This document shows, piece by piece, positions 1-6,698 of a stretch of 7,501 nt of DNA. Origin of the DNA: Pseudomonadota bacterium (GTDB taxonomy: Bacteria; Desulfobacterota; Syntrophia; Syntrophales; UBA5619); the NCBI GenBank assembly GCA_018827585.1, contig JAHJXP010000167.1:1-7501 (forward strand). The letters are read 5' to 3'. The notes under the pieces were generated by a model. It did no database searches. It had not been told where the DNA came from and worked only from the letters and a program-made list of their open reading frames with translations. Position 1 is the first letter of the stretch; each line of letters opens with the position of its first letter. The position numbers were made by a program, and so were the translations under genes.

Positions 1-99
1 ACCCTGGAGATCGTTCCCAACGAACAGGCCAAGGACGGGAAGGTCGTCGGAAGCTGCGACGGGGGAACGAAAAAGATCCTCTACACGCGGGGGAAATGA
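1..99 (+). CDS. 3' end of an unrecognised protein gene
   Basis: Frame 1 is open from the window edge to a TGA at 97-99, giving the last 32 residues of a protein (it contains LEIVPNEQAKDGKVVGSCDG and ends in YTRGK). The codons are GC-rich with G or C mostly in third position, unlike the core genes. I do not recognise the family from so short a tail and give no function. It ends tail-to-tail with the methyltransferase relic on the other strand, 43 bp away, which fits a normal convergent arrangement and supports this frame. No clear terminator hairpin is visible in that 43-bp gap. The stretch could be chance coding, so confidence is moderate. Confidence 0.45.
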   Translation, partial: TLEIVPNEQAKDGKVVGSCDGGTKKILYTRGK

Positions 100-142
100 T
101 CCCTTTGCGGCGGTCCTTCACGCAATGGCGCCTGCAGCGGAT

Positions 143-370
143 TCAGGACGGTTTGTCGGCCATGATCCAGGATCGGAACCGGCAGCTTCTTCTGATGGCG
201 GGGGAGAGGCCGGCGACGACAGCGTCCACGTGCGGCCGGAGAGGAAAGGACGCCCGCCCCGTGCCTCCTCCGGCGTCCAAAAGCCGGCCCCGCGCGGGCA
301 GTCTCAGCGATTCTTTCAGATCGTCGGCATGTGGCAGCCCCAGGAGGGTAAACCCAGCCCTTCCGGTCAA
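143..370 (-). pseudogene. relic of a class I SAM-dependent methyltransferase
   Basis: The minus frame gives 75 residues that match the N-terminal part of a class I methyltransferase. GRAGFTLLGLP lies at 3-13, LRLPARGRLLDAGGGTGR at 22-39, which contains SAM-binding motif I, and RPHVDAVVA followed by LSPAI at 45-59, which resembles the post-I region (usually DLSPAM in this family). Right after this the frame ends in SWIMADKPS and TGA. From memory this resembles the extreme C-terminus of these roughly 200-residue enzymes, so the middle (SAM-site and substrate motifs) may have been deleted in frame. There is no start codon of family type: the frame opens with TTG at 370 and hits a stop at 374-376 in AT-rich sequence, so the N-terminus is also lost. 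It is almost certainly non-functional. The plus-strand frames across it (96-419 and 125-400) look like arginine/proline-rich shadows. Confidence 0.6.
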
Positions 371-420
371 CCTTTATTGCAAAACATCAAACGATTTTAA
401 GAATATCGAATCAATTTAAT

Positions 421-572
421 GTGCGACCTAAAACTGGCCATTGCGCCTGTAACTACTCGAAAACACTGCAAATAGTTTTTGATATGGGTGAACGGCAAAT
501 CTGGTAACATATGGATATTAAAAGCATATTAGACTTCATTCGCCACTTTTAGGTGCGACGTTACAGGGCAAT
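421..572. repeat. two families of inverted repeats in crossed order
   Basis: Unit X is GTGCGACCTAAAACTGGC at 421-438. Its inverted copy at 542-559 reads, on the minus strand, GTCGCACCTAAAAGTGGC (14 of 18 match, with ACCTAAAA and TGGC exact). Unit Y is ATTGCGCCTGTAAC at 440-453, with an inverted copy at 560-572 reading ATTGCCCTGTAAC on the minus strand (one base missing). The order is X-Y then X'-Y', not the mirror order X-Y-Y'-X', so both pairs cannot form a single hairpin. GTGCGAC also occurs as a direct repeat (421-427 and 553-559). Arrays like this occur at the ends of some insertion sequences, including IS21-type multiple terminal repeats, so this may be a transposase-free remnant. No target duplication was found at TG(420)...CA(570). 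Confidence 0.5.
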
Positions 573-636
573 ATAAACCAAACCGAAAGGGTACTGCCGA
601 AAAAAAAGTGGAAACCTCTTTACATAACCCTGAAGA

Positions 637-665
637 ATGATCCTCAGGTGTTTACCTCCGATCAT
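637..665 (-). terminator. possible weak terminator hairpin after treT
   Basis: This hairpin begins 43 bp past the treT stop. ATGATC pairs with GATCAT (6 bp), then a small asymmetric internal loop, then AGGT pairs with ACCT around a four-base loop. No T-run follows directly on the minus strand. The nearest, T8 at 607-600, is about 30 bases further on. It is therefore not a canonical intrinsic terminator and may only protect the mRNA 3' end. Confidence 0.3.
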
Positions 666-707
666 GCCGCGTTTTTCGTATCCGGTTAGTGATTTCCATG
701 ATCCATA

Positions 708-1919
708 TCATTGGTTAAGGATCTTATTCAGGAGATCGAGGTCGTCGTATATATGGCGGGTGACCAGAAAATTTTTTCGCACATGCTCCTTTCCCCTGGC
801 TGCCATTTCTTTTCCCTTTTCGGGATTTTCCAGCAGCGAAAGTATGAGATCAGCGCATCGGCGAAGATCATAGGGATCCACCAGATATCCCGTTTCCTCG
901 TCGGTTATCTGGAGCGGGATGCCGCCCACATTGGAGGCAATGACGGGGCGTTCCTTCCAGAGGGCCTCGGTAACGGTAAGACCAAACCCTTCCCGGATGG
1001 ATTTTTGGAGAACGACAGCGGACGCGCGCTGGAGGGAATTCACCAGGATATTATCCTCCGAGGTGATCAGGATAATATCCTTTTTGGTCAGATAATTATT
1101 TGCCCGCTGTTTTATGCGTTCAAAAATGGGCCATCCTTCGGGATCATCGGATGCCATACTGCCGAGAAGCACCAGGCGGCAATCTGCTTTCTGTTTGACG
1201 AGCTTGAATATCTCTACGACATTCTCGGGGTCTTTCCACTTATCGAAACGGGAAACCTGCGTGATGAGCGGCTTGTCGGTAGGAATGCCGTATTTTTTTA
1301 GGGTCTTTGCCATGAGGCTTGCAGGAATATCCATATTCTTCGGTGAAAGAGGATCAATCACAGGATGGATCACGGTGTGTTCAATGGGAAGGTCTTCCTT
1401 AATATACTTCTTATCAGAGACAATTATCCGATCATAGCGAAGAATAAAGCCTTTTAAATATTCCCATAGTTCGTTATTTGGATGTGACAGATCAATGTGG
1501 CATCTCCAGATCCATGGTTGTCTCCGTTTGTAGAATCTAATCAAAGGAAGTACCTGGGGATCATGTATGATGACACAATCCGCATCGATCTTGCAGTAGG
1601 AAGCAAAATCCTCATTGTTTTCAAGGTAGAGTTTTTTCTTGATCTCGGTGAGATTTATTTTGTCTCCCTGAATGCCATTGTGAAATTTCTTTGTTACCGT
1701 GAAGAATTCCGGCGTTCCCCGCAGAATCCGCCAGTCGGTCTCGATGCCGACGTCATTCAATAACGGCACAATGGAGTACAGCATCTCCGCAACACCACCA
1801 CCGTAATAGGTGGAGTTGATGTGGAGGATGCGTGCACCGTAAATGTTTTTCGCCATTCGTGTGATGTCGGATAAGATTTTATCCCCGACGATGCCTCGGT
1901 AATCATCAAGCTTGTGCAT
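708..1919 (-). CDS. treT: TreT-type retaining trehalose synthase (GT4)
   Basis: A 403-residue cytoplasmic glycosyltransferase. TreT enzymes join NDP-glucose and free glucose to make trehalose directly, and the reaction is reversible in characterised members. The N-terminal signature HINSTYYGGGVAEML (33-47) and KKFHNGIQG (77-85) are typical of TreT rather than general GT4 enzymes. HDPQ is at 119-122 and RCHIDLSHPN at 139-148. The C-terminal GT-B half has VSRFDKWKDP (222-231, donor-phosphate R224 and K229) and the E-x7-E motif E310/E318 in REGFGLTVTEAL. Length is near the usual ~400. The frame stays open to 2156, but ATG at 1919 is chosen because family homology starts there (MHKLDDYRGIVG) and a run of G bases lies about 8 bases upstream. 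The first 14 bp overlap the end of otsAB in another frame, so coupling is likely. Family assignment is strong; glucose donor preference cannot be read from sequence. Confidence 0.88.
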   Translation of the reverse strand: MHKLDDYRGIVGDKILSDITRMAKNIYGARILHINSTYYGGGVAEMLYSIVPLLNDVGIETDWRILRGTPEFFTVTKKFHNGIQGDKINLTEIKKKLYLENNEDFASYCKIDADCVIIHDPQVLPLIRFYKRRQPWIWRCHIDLSHPNNELWEYLKGFILRYDRIIVSDKKYIKEDLPIEHTVIHPVIDPLSPKNMDIPASLMAKTLKKYGIPTDKPLITQVSRFDKWKDPENVVEIFKLVKQKADCRLVLLGSMASDDPEGWPIFERIKQRANNYLTKKDIILITSEDNILVNSLQRASAVVLQKSIREGFGLTVTEALWKERPVIASNVGGIPLQITDEETGYLVDPYDLRRCADLILSLLENPEKGKEMAARGKEHVRKNFLVTRHIYDDLDLLNKILNQ

Positions 1920-4113
1920 ATGTATTTCCCCCCAGTTGCATGAGAATCGATCGCACGTCTCTGTACGATTCCACATTGTAGCGGGCCTTGGAAACGCTGA
2001 TCCCGACTTTGACTGAGTATGCCGACCCGGGAAGGACGGCGAACATATCTTCATCCGTCCAGTCGTCTCCGATTGCCAGAATAAAGTCGTACTGATCTTC
2101 CACCAATTTTCGTGACAGGAAGATTCCTTTGCTGATGCTGCTGGGCCGCAGTTCAATGGTTTTGTTGCCCAGGAGGACCTGAATGTTCATGTTACTGGTG
2201 AAGCTTGTCAGGGTATCCAGAAGTTCCTTTGCCGCTGTGGAAGCTGATTCCGATTCGGCTTTCCGGTAGTGACAGACAAGCGAGAATGTTTTCTCCTCGA
2301 TAAATGAGCCGGGAATACGGTCAACGAAGAGTTCCATGACCGGTCTGATGTTGGTCTTCCAGGTATCTTCAGGCGTGCCCAATGTTGCCTGCCAACCTTC
2401 CTTACGGTTCTTTAAGACCCATCCTCCATGTTCGGCGACCAATGTTAGCCGGGAGACATGTTCGAACCACCTATCCAGTGTTTCATGGTCGCGCCCACTC
2501 AGCAGGACGATATCGGTTCCGGCTTGAGATGACAGAGTATCCAGTAATATCAGCAGCTCGTCGTCAGGACGGGCATACTCAGGTTTTTCGGCGAATGGCA
2601 CCAATGTGCCATCATAATCTAAAATAACGAGCCGACGGTTCGCACGGACAAAATCCTTTACCAGTAGTTCACGGGACGCGGCATCAAGCAGACGAACAGA
2701 AAGCTTCATGGATAACTGCGACACGTCGTGCAGGCGTCTGAAAAATCGCTCAATCCACTTTACAATATCATGGCTCATGAGCCGTTGCCGCATTATCTGA
2801 TTGTACCGCATCTGGTCTGCGAGCGGCATTTGCAGAGCCTGGTACAGGGCTTCTGCTCCCTCTTCTCTGCTGTTGGGATTGATAATTATGGCTTCGAGCA
2901 GTTCCTTTGCCGCTCCCGCCATCTCGCTCACAATCAGAACGCCCCGGCCCTCGTTCTTCGCGGCAAGGTACTCCTTGGCAATCAGGTTCATCCCGTCGCG
3001 CAACGGGGCAATATAGGCGATATCGGCGGCCACATACAGCGCCACAAGCTCGGCAAATGAAAGTGCACGATAGATGTAGCGGATGGGAATCCAGTTTAGA
3101 TTGCCGTACTTGCTATTGATTTGTCCCACGAGTTCGTCGATTTCCTTCTTCAGATGGGCGTATCGCTCCACTTCTTCCCGTGAAGGAACAACGACAAGGA
3201 GGATATTGACCTCGCCGTGATAATCCAGGTAACGCCGGAAAAATTCGGCGATTGACTGAAGCGTTTCCGGGATACCCTTCGTGTAATCAAGTCGCGAAAC
3301 GGTGAATATGAGTTTCCTGGGGCCGAATTCATTCTTAATTTTTACGACTTCATTTTGTACCTCAGGCGTATCAGCTGCAGCGGAATACTTGTAGAAGTCG
3401 ATGCCCATCGGGAAGACGTCCACCTGCAGAGCCCGGTTCCCCATTATGATCTGTCCCATGGTGTTGTCGACTCCGAAGATGCGCCTCGCGTTTCCGAGGA
3501 AGGAGTGGGCATACTCGTATGTGTGAAATCCGATAAGATCAGATCCCATGAGATGTTCCAATATTTCTCTGTGTTGTGGGAGAAGCCTGAGAATATCGAA
3601 AGCGGGAAAGGGAATGTGGAGGAAAAAACCTATTGTTGCGGAGGGGAGCCGCTCCCTTATGTAACGCGGCAGCAGCATCAGATGGTAATCGTGAATCCAG
3701 ATAAGGTCACCCGGCTGTGCATGTTGCAATACCATTTCGCAGAACAGCTTATTGACCTCTTTGTAGGCATTCCACTCAGATGAATTATACTTTGCGTAGG
3801 CGGGAAAAGAATGAAACAGGGGCCAGACGGTACGGTTGGAAAATCCTTCATAGTATCGCTTCACCAGCCGTTCTGGAATGAAGATCGGAATACACTGGAA
3901 TTCATAATTAAGTCTTGCTTCAACTTCTGAACGATCTTCCGGGGAAACGATTCCTGGCCACCCAATCCAGGATGTTGTGTATTCTGCGGGCAGAGAACGC
4001 AGTCCCGTGGCAAGCCCTCCGGTGCTCGGGATGAATTCTATGCCTCGATCTCCATGATTTACGCTTACGGGGAGTCGATTCGAGACAATGATAATTCTTT
4101 TGTATTGCGGCAC
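1906..4113 (-). CDS. otsAB: fused trehalose-6-phosphate synthase/phosphatase
   Basis: A 735-residue cytoplasmic bifunctional enzyme. The first half (about 5-465, GT20) makes trehalose 6-phosphate from NDP-glucose and glucose 6-phosphate. The second half (about 490-730, HAD superfamily) removes the phosphate. GT20 marks: IVSNRLPV (9-16), STGGLATGL (30-38), WIGWPG (49-54), HDYHLMLLPR (141-150), HIPFP (166-170), SRLDYTKG (273-280, R274 and K279 being the donor-phosphate residues) and LRDGMNLIAKEY (371-382). Phosphatase marks: LDYDGT (498-503, D499 nucleophile, D501 acid/base), LLSGR (537-541), SKG (661-663) and GDDWTDEDMF (682-691). All key residues are present, so both activities are expected. 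The start used is GTG at 4113, but the best Shine-Dalgarno sits 21 bp upstream and suits in-frame ATT codons instead. The stop lies inside treT. A TATAAT box about 100 bp upstream may drive this pair separately from mscS. Confidence 0.93.
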   Translation of the reverse strand: MPQYKRIIIVSNRLPVSVNHGDRGIEFIPSTGGLATGLRSLPAEYTTSWIGWPGIVSPEDRSEVEARLNYEFQCIPIFIPERLVKRYYEGFSNRTVWPLFHSFPAYAKYNSSEWNAYKEVNKLFCEMVLQHAQPGDLIWIHDYHLMLLPRYIRERLPSATIGFFLHIPFPAFDILRLLPQHREILEHLMGSDLIGFHTYEYAHSFLGNARRIFGVDNTMGQIIMGNRALQVDVFPMGIDFYKYSAAADTPEVQNEVVKIKNEFGPRKLIFTVSRLDYTKGIPETLQSIAEFFRRYLDYHGEVNILLVVVPSREEVERYAHLKKEIDELVGQINSKYGNLNWIPIRYIYRALSFAELVALYVAADIAYIAPLRDGMNLIAKEYLAAKNEGRGVLIVSEMAGAAKELLEAIIINPNSREEGAEALYQALQMPLADQMRYNQIMRQRLMSHDIVKWIERFFRRLHDVSQLSMKLSVRLLDAASRELLVKDFVRANRRLVILDYDGTLVPFAEKPEYARPDDELLILLDTLSSQAGTDIVLLSGRDHETLDRWFEHVSRLTLVAEHGGWVLKNRKEGWQATLGTPEDTWKTNIRPVMELFVDRIPGSFIEEKTFSLVCHYRKAESESASTAAKELLDTLTSFTSNMNIQVLLGNKTIELRPSSISKGIFLSRKLVEDQYDFILAIGDDWTDEDMFAVLPGSAYSVKVGISVSKARYNVESYRDVRSILMQLGGNTYAQA

Positions 4114-4124
4114 TTCTTTCTTAA

Positions 4125-4135
4125 TAATGCATTAC
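4125..4135. repeat. TAATGCATTAC palindromic repeat, copy at otsAB start
   Basis: TAATGCATTAC, whose first ten bases form a perfect palindrome. It lies between the otsAB Shine-Dalgarno (4140-4135) and the GTG start. An identical 11-bp copy is at 4283-4293, so the two bracket the otsAB leader. A protein bound here could block both transcription and initiation; this is inference. Confidence 0.45.
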
Positions 4136-4140
4136 TCCTT
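4135..4140 (-). promoter_or_regulatory. strong ribosome binding site upstream of otsAB
   Basis: On the minus strand this reads AAGGAG, a near-perfect Shine-Dalgarno. It lies 21 bases before the annotated GTG (too far), but 9 and 6 bases before in-frame ATT codons at 4125 and 4128. An out-of-frame ATG at 4132 opens only a three-codon frame ending in TAA. Either initiation is at a rare ATT codon, adding 4-5 residues, or the weak AAGAAAGAA next to GTG is used. Confidence 0.5.
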
Positions 4141-4210
4141 TATTGTCTTGTTAGAGATAAGGAAAGCAGATCGTGCCCTACTGGCGCCATGTTAGTAAAA
4201 AAAATTAAAA

Positions 4211-4216
4211 ATTATA
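4211..4216 (-). promoter_or_regulatory. possible -10 box for otsAB-treT
   Basis: The minus strand has a perfect TATAAT here, giving a leader of about 90 bases before the otsAB start. At 17 bp upstream the -35 position reads CTCAAG, a poor match to TTGACA, so the promoter would be weak or activator-dependent, if real. The surrounding sequence is AT-rich, so a chance match is possible. Confidence 0.3.
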
Positions 4217-4282
4217 TTCAGCCGGTGGCGGACCTTGAGCTTTTGCAGGTGGTTTTAATCAGATGATCCAGAGGCCAAGATG

Positions 4283-4293
4283 TAATGCATTAC
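4283..4293. repeat. TAATGCATTAC palindromic repeat, copy at mscS stop
   Basis: Second identical copy of the 11-mer at 4125-4135. Here, with the G at 4282, it extends to a perfect 12-bp palindrome GTAATGCATTAC. It overlaps the mscS stop codon (4292-4290) and lies about 70 bp upstream of the candidate otsAB -10 box, a plausible operator position. Confidence 0.4.
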
Positions 4294-5333
4294 CGACTCC
4301 AGTCCTTTTCTTCCCGCAGATAGACAGTCCTGTGAGGGAACGGTATCTCTATGCCTTCTTCCTTAAAACGTTTAAATATCCGTTTCCTGAGTTCATGCTG
4401 GGCAAGATACTGGTCGGTAAATTCCTGCACCTGGCATATTAGCGTAAAATCAAGAGAGCTGTCCGAGAAGCCCGGAATGAATCTTACAAACGGCTCCGGC
4501 TCCGGCAACAGTCCCGGAATTTCCCGGGCAGCCTTTTTTGCTTCCTCAAGCAGTATTTTTTCTACCTTTTCAGGGTCAGAAGAATAGCTCACACCTATCG
4601 GAATCAACAGGGACATTCTCTTTTCAGGCAGATAGTAATTTGTCACAATGCTCTGCGCCAGATTTTTGTTGGGTATGACGACCATATTGTTCGGAAGCAT
4701 TCTTATCCTTGTGGTCCTCCATGTTATGTCGTCAACGTAGCCTTCCTGCCCGCTTTCAAGCCTTATGAAATCTCCGACCCTTACGGATTTTTCAACGAGT
4801 ATGTGAATGCCCGCGAAGAGGTTTGCCAGAGTGTCCTGAAGCGCAAGGGCCACGGCAAGGCCGCCGATGCCGAGTGCGGTAATGAGAGGGGCGATTGATA
4901 TGCCGAGCACACTGAGGATTATCAGGAAACCGATTACGATAATCGTCCCTTTCAGTATCCCGTGAAAGAGTCCTGTTGAAGGAATCGGCAGGCTTGACTG
5001 TTGTATGTAGTTTCTGAAGATTTTGCCCGTAAGATTTGCTGACGCAGTGGTAATGGAAAGGATCACGATTATATATATAGTCTTGCTTATGTAATTTACA
5101 TACTTTGGAGAAAGCTCCGAAACAGCGATCCCTATATAAAGGCCGATAGCGATGCACCATAATACGGACGGGATTTTGAATGCATTGATGATAATATCGT
5201 CGGCCTTCGCCTCTGTACTCTGCGCCCACCTGTGCAGGAGCTTAAAAAGAATCCCCCTTGCGATAAACAGGGTGACTGCCGACGCCGATGCAATCACTAA
5301 AGGTATCAAAAACTGCTGTCCCGTAATAGTCAT
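4290..5333 (-). CDS. MscS-family mechanosensitive channel
   Basis: A 347-residue inner-membrane channel that opens under membrane tension to release solutes on hypo-osmotic shock. Hydrophobic helices lie at about 7-30, 54-73, 80-100 and 128-147, followed by the conserved pore helix at about 148-180 (LGIGGLAVALALQDTLANLF, rich in small residues as in the MscS TM3 lining). After it come VRVGDFIRL (185-192) and GYVDDITWRTTRIRMLPNN (198-216), typical of the MscS beta domain, then IPNKNLAQSIVTNY (220-233) and an alpha/beta C-terminal vestibule domain to about 335. Five helices and 347 residues make it longer than three-helix E. coli MscS (286), nearer the MscMJ or YbdG-like types. ATG at 5333 is preceded by GAAAGG at 6 bp spacing. 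The gene lies 25 bp after the peptidase stop, so the two are probably co-transcribed. Placement next to trehalose genes suits an osmotic role. Confidence 0.93.
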   Translation of the reverse strand: MTITGQQFLIPLVIASASAVTLFIARGILFKLLHRWAQSTEAKADDIIINAFKIPSVLWCIAIGLYIGIAVSELSPKYVNYISKTIYIIVILSITTASANLTGKIFRNYIQQSSLPIPSTGLFHGILKGTIIVIGFLIILSVLGISIAPLITALGIGGLAVALALQDTLANLFAGIHILVEKSVRVGDFIRLESGQEGYVDDITWRTTRIRMLPNNMVVIPNKNLAQSIVTNYYLPEKRMSLLIPIGVSYSSDPEKVEKILLEEAKKAAREIPGLLPEPEPFVRFIPGFSDSSLDFTLICQVQEFTDQYLAQHELRKRIFKRFKEEGIEIPFPHRTVYLREEKDWSR

Positions 5334-5358
5334 GCCAAACCTTTCAGCCGCTCATGCC

Positions 5359-6606
5359 TCACATATCAAATTGATTAACTCTCTTCTTCGTCGATCCCAT
5401 GCTGTCTTCGGTTGCCAGTTGAACGTCAGAAACAGAAATTGAGGCCAGTTCGGCATTCATTGCAGTCCTGAAACGGGCGAACTCAGATGCCTTTTCCTTC
5501 GGCAAAGGTTTTCCTGCCGGCATTTTAACCGTAAGCGGATTGACCGGACGCCCGGCGATCCTCAATTCATAATGCAGATGCGGCCCGGTAGCAAGGCCGG
5601 TGGAGCCAACATAGCCTATAATCTGTCCCTGAGCCGTCTTGACTCCTGCCTTAATGCCTTTTGAAATCCTTGAAAGATGTCCGTAATATGTCTTCCATCC
5701 GTTCGAATGGCGGATAATCACCAGATTTCCGTACTGCCCCCTGTACCTGGCAAACTTAACCGTGCCGTTGCCTATGGCGGATACGGGAGTCCCGGCAGCC
5801 GCGCCGTAATCAAGCCCATGGTGGGGACGGTAAATTTTCAGGATCGGGTGATACCTGCCGCCGCTGAACCTTGAACTTATCCGCCTGAAGCTCAGAGGAG
5901 CCTTAAGAAACGCTTTTTTCAGAGATTTTCCGTTCTCGTTATAGTATGCAGCCCTGCCGTCATACTCAAACCTATATGCTTTATATGCCTGTCCGTTATT
6001 GCCGAATTCGGCGGACATTATCTCCCCGTATTTTTTAAACCCTCCGTGAAGATAGAGCCCCTCAACAACCACCTTGAACACGTCCCCTTTTCTAAGATCG
6101 CACGTAAAATCAATCTCCCACGCGAATATGTCCGAAAGCTGAAGGGCAAGAGCAAGGTTCTCGCTGCCTGAATTTAATGACGAAATGAGGTTGTCTTGAA
6201 TGACGCCCGATATGCGGAGCGTTCTCCGGTCATATTCAACAGCAAGCTTCTCCGCCTGAAAACCGGCGTCATTTTGTGAGATATTCAGAATGTTGTCGTC
6301 GTCAATCCAGTAGACGAATTTATTGACCTTGTTTTCTTCGTCCACCACTATTTTATAATCCTGTCCCGGGTGCACCTCTCTCAATCGGTGGATGTTCGCG
6401 GAAGCCTCTTTCATTTTAAAAAGCTCGGATGGATCAATGTTATATTTTTTGAAGATGTGAAACAGGGTCTCACCCTTCTGCACTTTGCCGTTTATCTCCT
6501 TCAACTGTAAATCCTGAGAAGGTCTGCTGACGTCAACCACAAAATTTAACTTTATTACAATAAACGAAACGACACAGCATATCAGTGCAATTGAGGTCTT
6601 TCTCAT
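5359..6606 (-). CDS. membrane-anchored M23 peptidoglycan endopeptidase (MepM-like)
   Basis: A 415-residue periplasmic zinc metallopeptidase predicted to cut cross-links in peptidoglycan. Residues 5-24 are one hydrophobic signal anchor. An OapA/LysM-like region follows (VQKGETLFHIFKKY, 42-55), then a middle domain (about 110-240) typical of MepM/Csd3-type enzymes. The catalytic M23 domain is at about 240-358: SSRFSGGRYHP (244-254), HHGLDY with zinc ligands H262 and D266, YGH with H310, and GPHLHYEL with H343 and H345. All metal-binding and catalytic residues are present, so an active enzyme is expected. A basic, low-complexity tail of about 55 residues follows the domain. ATG at 6606 is chosen because the signal anchor begins directly there; its Shine-Dalgarno is poor (GGGGG about 14 bases upstream). 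A sigma70-like promoter is proposed at 6696-6668. Assignment to the family is strong; the exact bond cut is not readable. Confidence 0.92.
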   Translation of the reverse strand: MRKTSIALICCVVSFIVIKLNFVVDVSRPSQDLQLKEINGKVQKGETLFHIFKKYNIDPSELFKMKEASANIHRLREVHPGQDYKIVVDEENKVNKFVYWIDDDNILNISQNDAGFQAEKLAVEYDRRTLRISGVIQDNLISSLNSGSENLALALQLSDIFAWEIDFTCDLRKGDVFKVVVEGLYLHGGFKKYGEIMSAEFGNNGQAYKAYRFEYDGRAAYYNENGKSLKKAFLKAPLSFRRISSRFSGGRYHPILKIYRPHHGLDYGAAAGTPVSAIGNGTVKFARYRGQYGNLVIIRHSNGWKTYYGHLSRISKGIKAGVKTAQGQIIGYVGSTGLATGPHLHYELRIAGRPVNPLTVKMPAGKPLPKEKASEFARFRTAMNAELASISVSDVQLATEDSMGSTKKRVNQFDM

Positions 6607-6634
6607 CTCAACAAACCCCCGGTATTAACTTTGA

Positions 6635-6659
6635 ATTCCCCGCAGCAAGCCGCCGGAAT
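6635..6659. repeat. imperfect palindrome upstream of the peptidase gene
   Basis: ATTCC at 6635-6639 pairs with GGAAT at 6655-6659 around CCGCAGCAAGCCGCC. The inner part does not pair well, so this looks like a decayed copy of a GC-rich hairpin rather than a working structure. It lies in the peptidase 5' leader. Confidence 0.25.
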
Positions 6660-6667
6660 GAAAAGTT

Positions 6668-6696
6668 ATCAAAAAATGACTTCTTTGTTTTTTCAA
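6668..6696 (-). promoter_or_regulatory. candidate sigma70 promoter for peptidase-mscS
   Basis: On the minus strand TTGAAA (6696-6691) matches the -35 consensus at 5 of 6, and TTTGAT (6673-6668) matches the -10 at 4 of 6, with a 17-bp spacer. Transcription would start near 6661, giving a leader of about 55 bases before the peptidase ATG. The region is A/T-rich, so this is only a candidate. Confidence 0.35.
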
Positions 6697-6698
6697 TG

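Larger units (their letters stand above)
371..707. other. AT-rich non-coding stretch between relic and treT
   Basis: About 340 bp with no convincing gene. Base composition changes abruptly from the GC-rich relic to AT-rich sequence at about 372. It holds the crossed inverted-repeat element (421-572), an A8 run at 600-607 (T8 on the minus strand) and a hairpin at 637-665 just beyond the treT stop codon. A 13-codon plus-strand frame at 511-552 lacks a ribosome binding site and is not called. No tRNA or transposase is seen. Confidence 0.6.

Noticed and set aside
96..419. Plus-strand 107-codon frame whose ATG overlaps the stop of the first gene
   Set aside because: Its product is arginine/proline/serine-rich without family features, it lies opposite the methyltransferase relic, and it crosses the composition break.
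511..552. 13-codon plus-strand mini-frame inside the repeat element
   Set aside because: Too short, no Shine-Dalgarno, and it ends in an inverted-repeat unit.
711..1301. 196-codon plus-strand frame opposite treT
   Set aside because: Antisense shadow of a strongly conserved gene; no ribosome binding site or recognisable domain.
1920..2156. 79-codon N-terminal extension of treT
   Set aside because: It overlaps the otsAB phosphatase domain in another frame, shows no TreT homology, and the ATG at 1919 has a Shine-Dalgarno and matches the family N-terminus.
3355..3783. 142-codon plus-strand frame opposite otsAB
   Set aside because: Antisense shadow; its length is explained by codon bias of the GT20 domain on the other strand.
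4166..4177. Sigma54-like GGCAC...TGC on the minus strand upstream of otsAB
   Set aside because: GG and GC are 8 bases apart rather than the required 10.
4200..4242. Possible terminator after mscS (weak GGT/ACC stem followed by T-rich sequence, minus strand)
   Set aside because: The stem is only two three-base pairings with an uneven loop, too weak to call despite the T-runs.
4792..5229. 145-codon minus-strand frame inside mscS
   Set aside because: Overlaps the MscS pore region in another frame and is rich in H, R and Y with no domain pattern.
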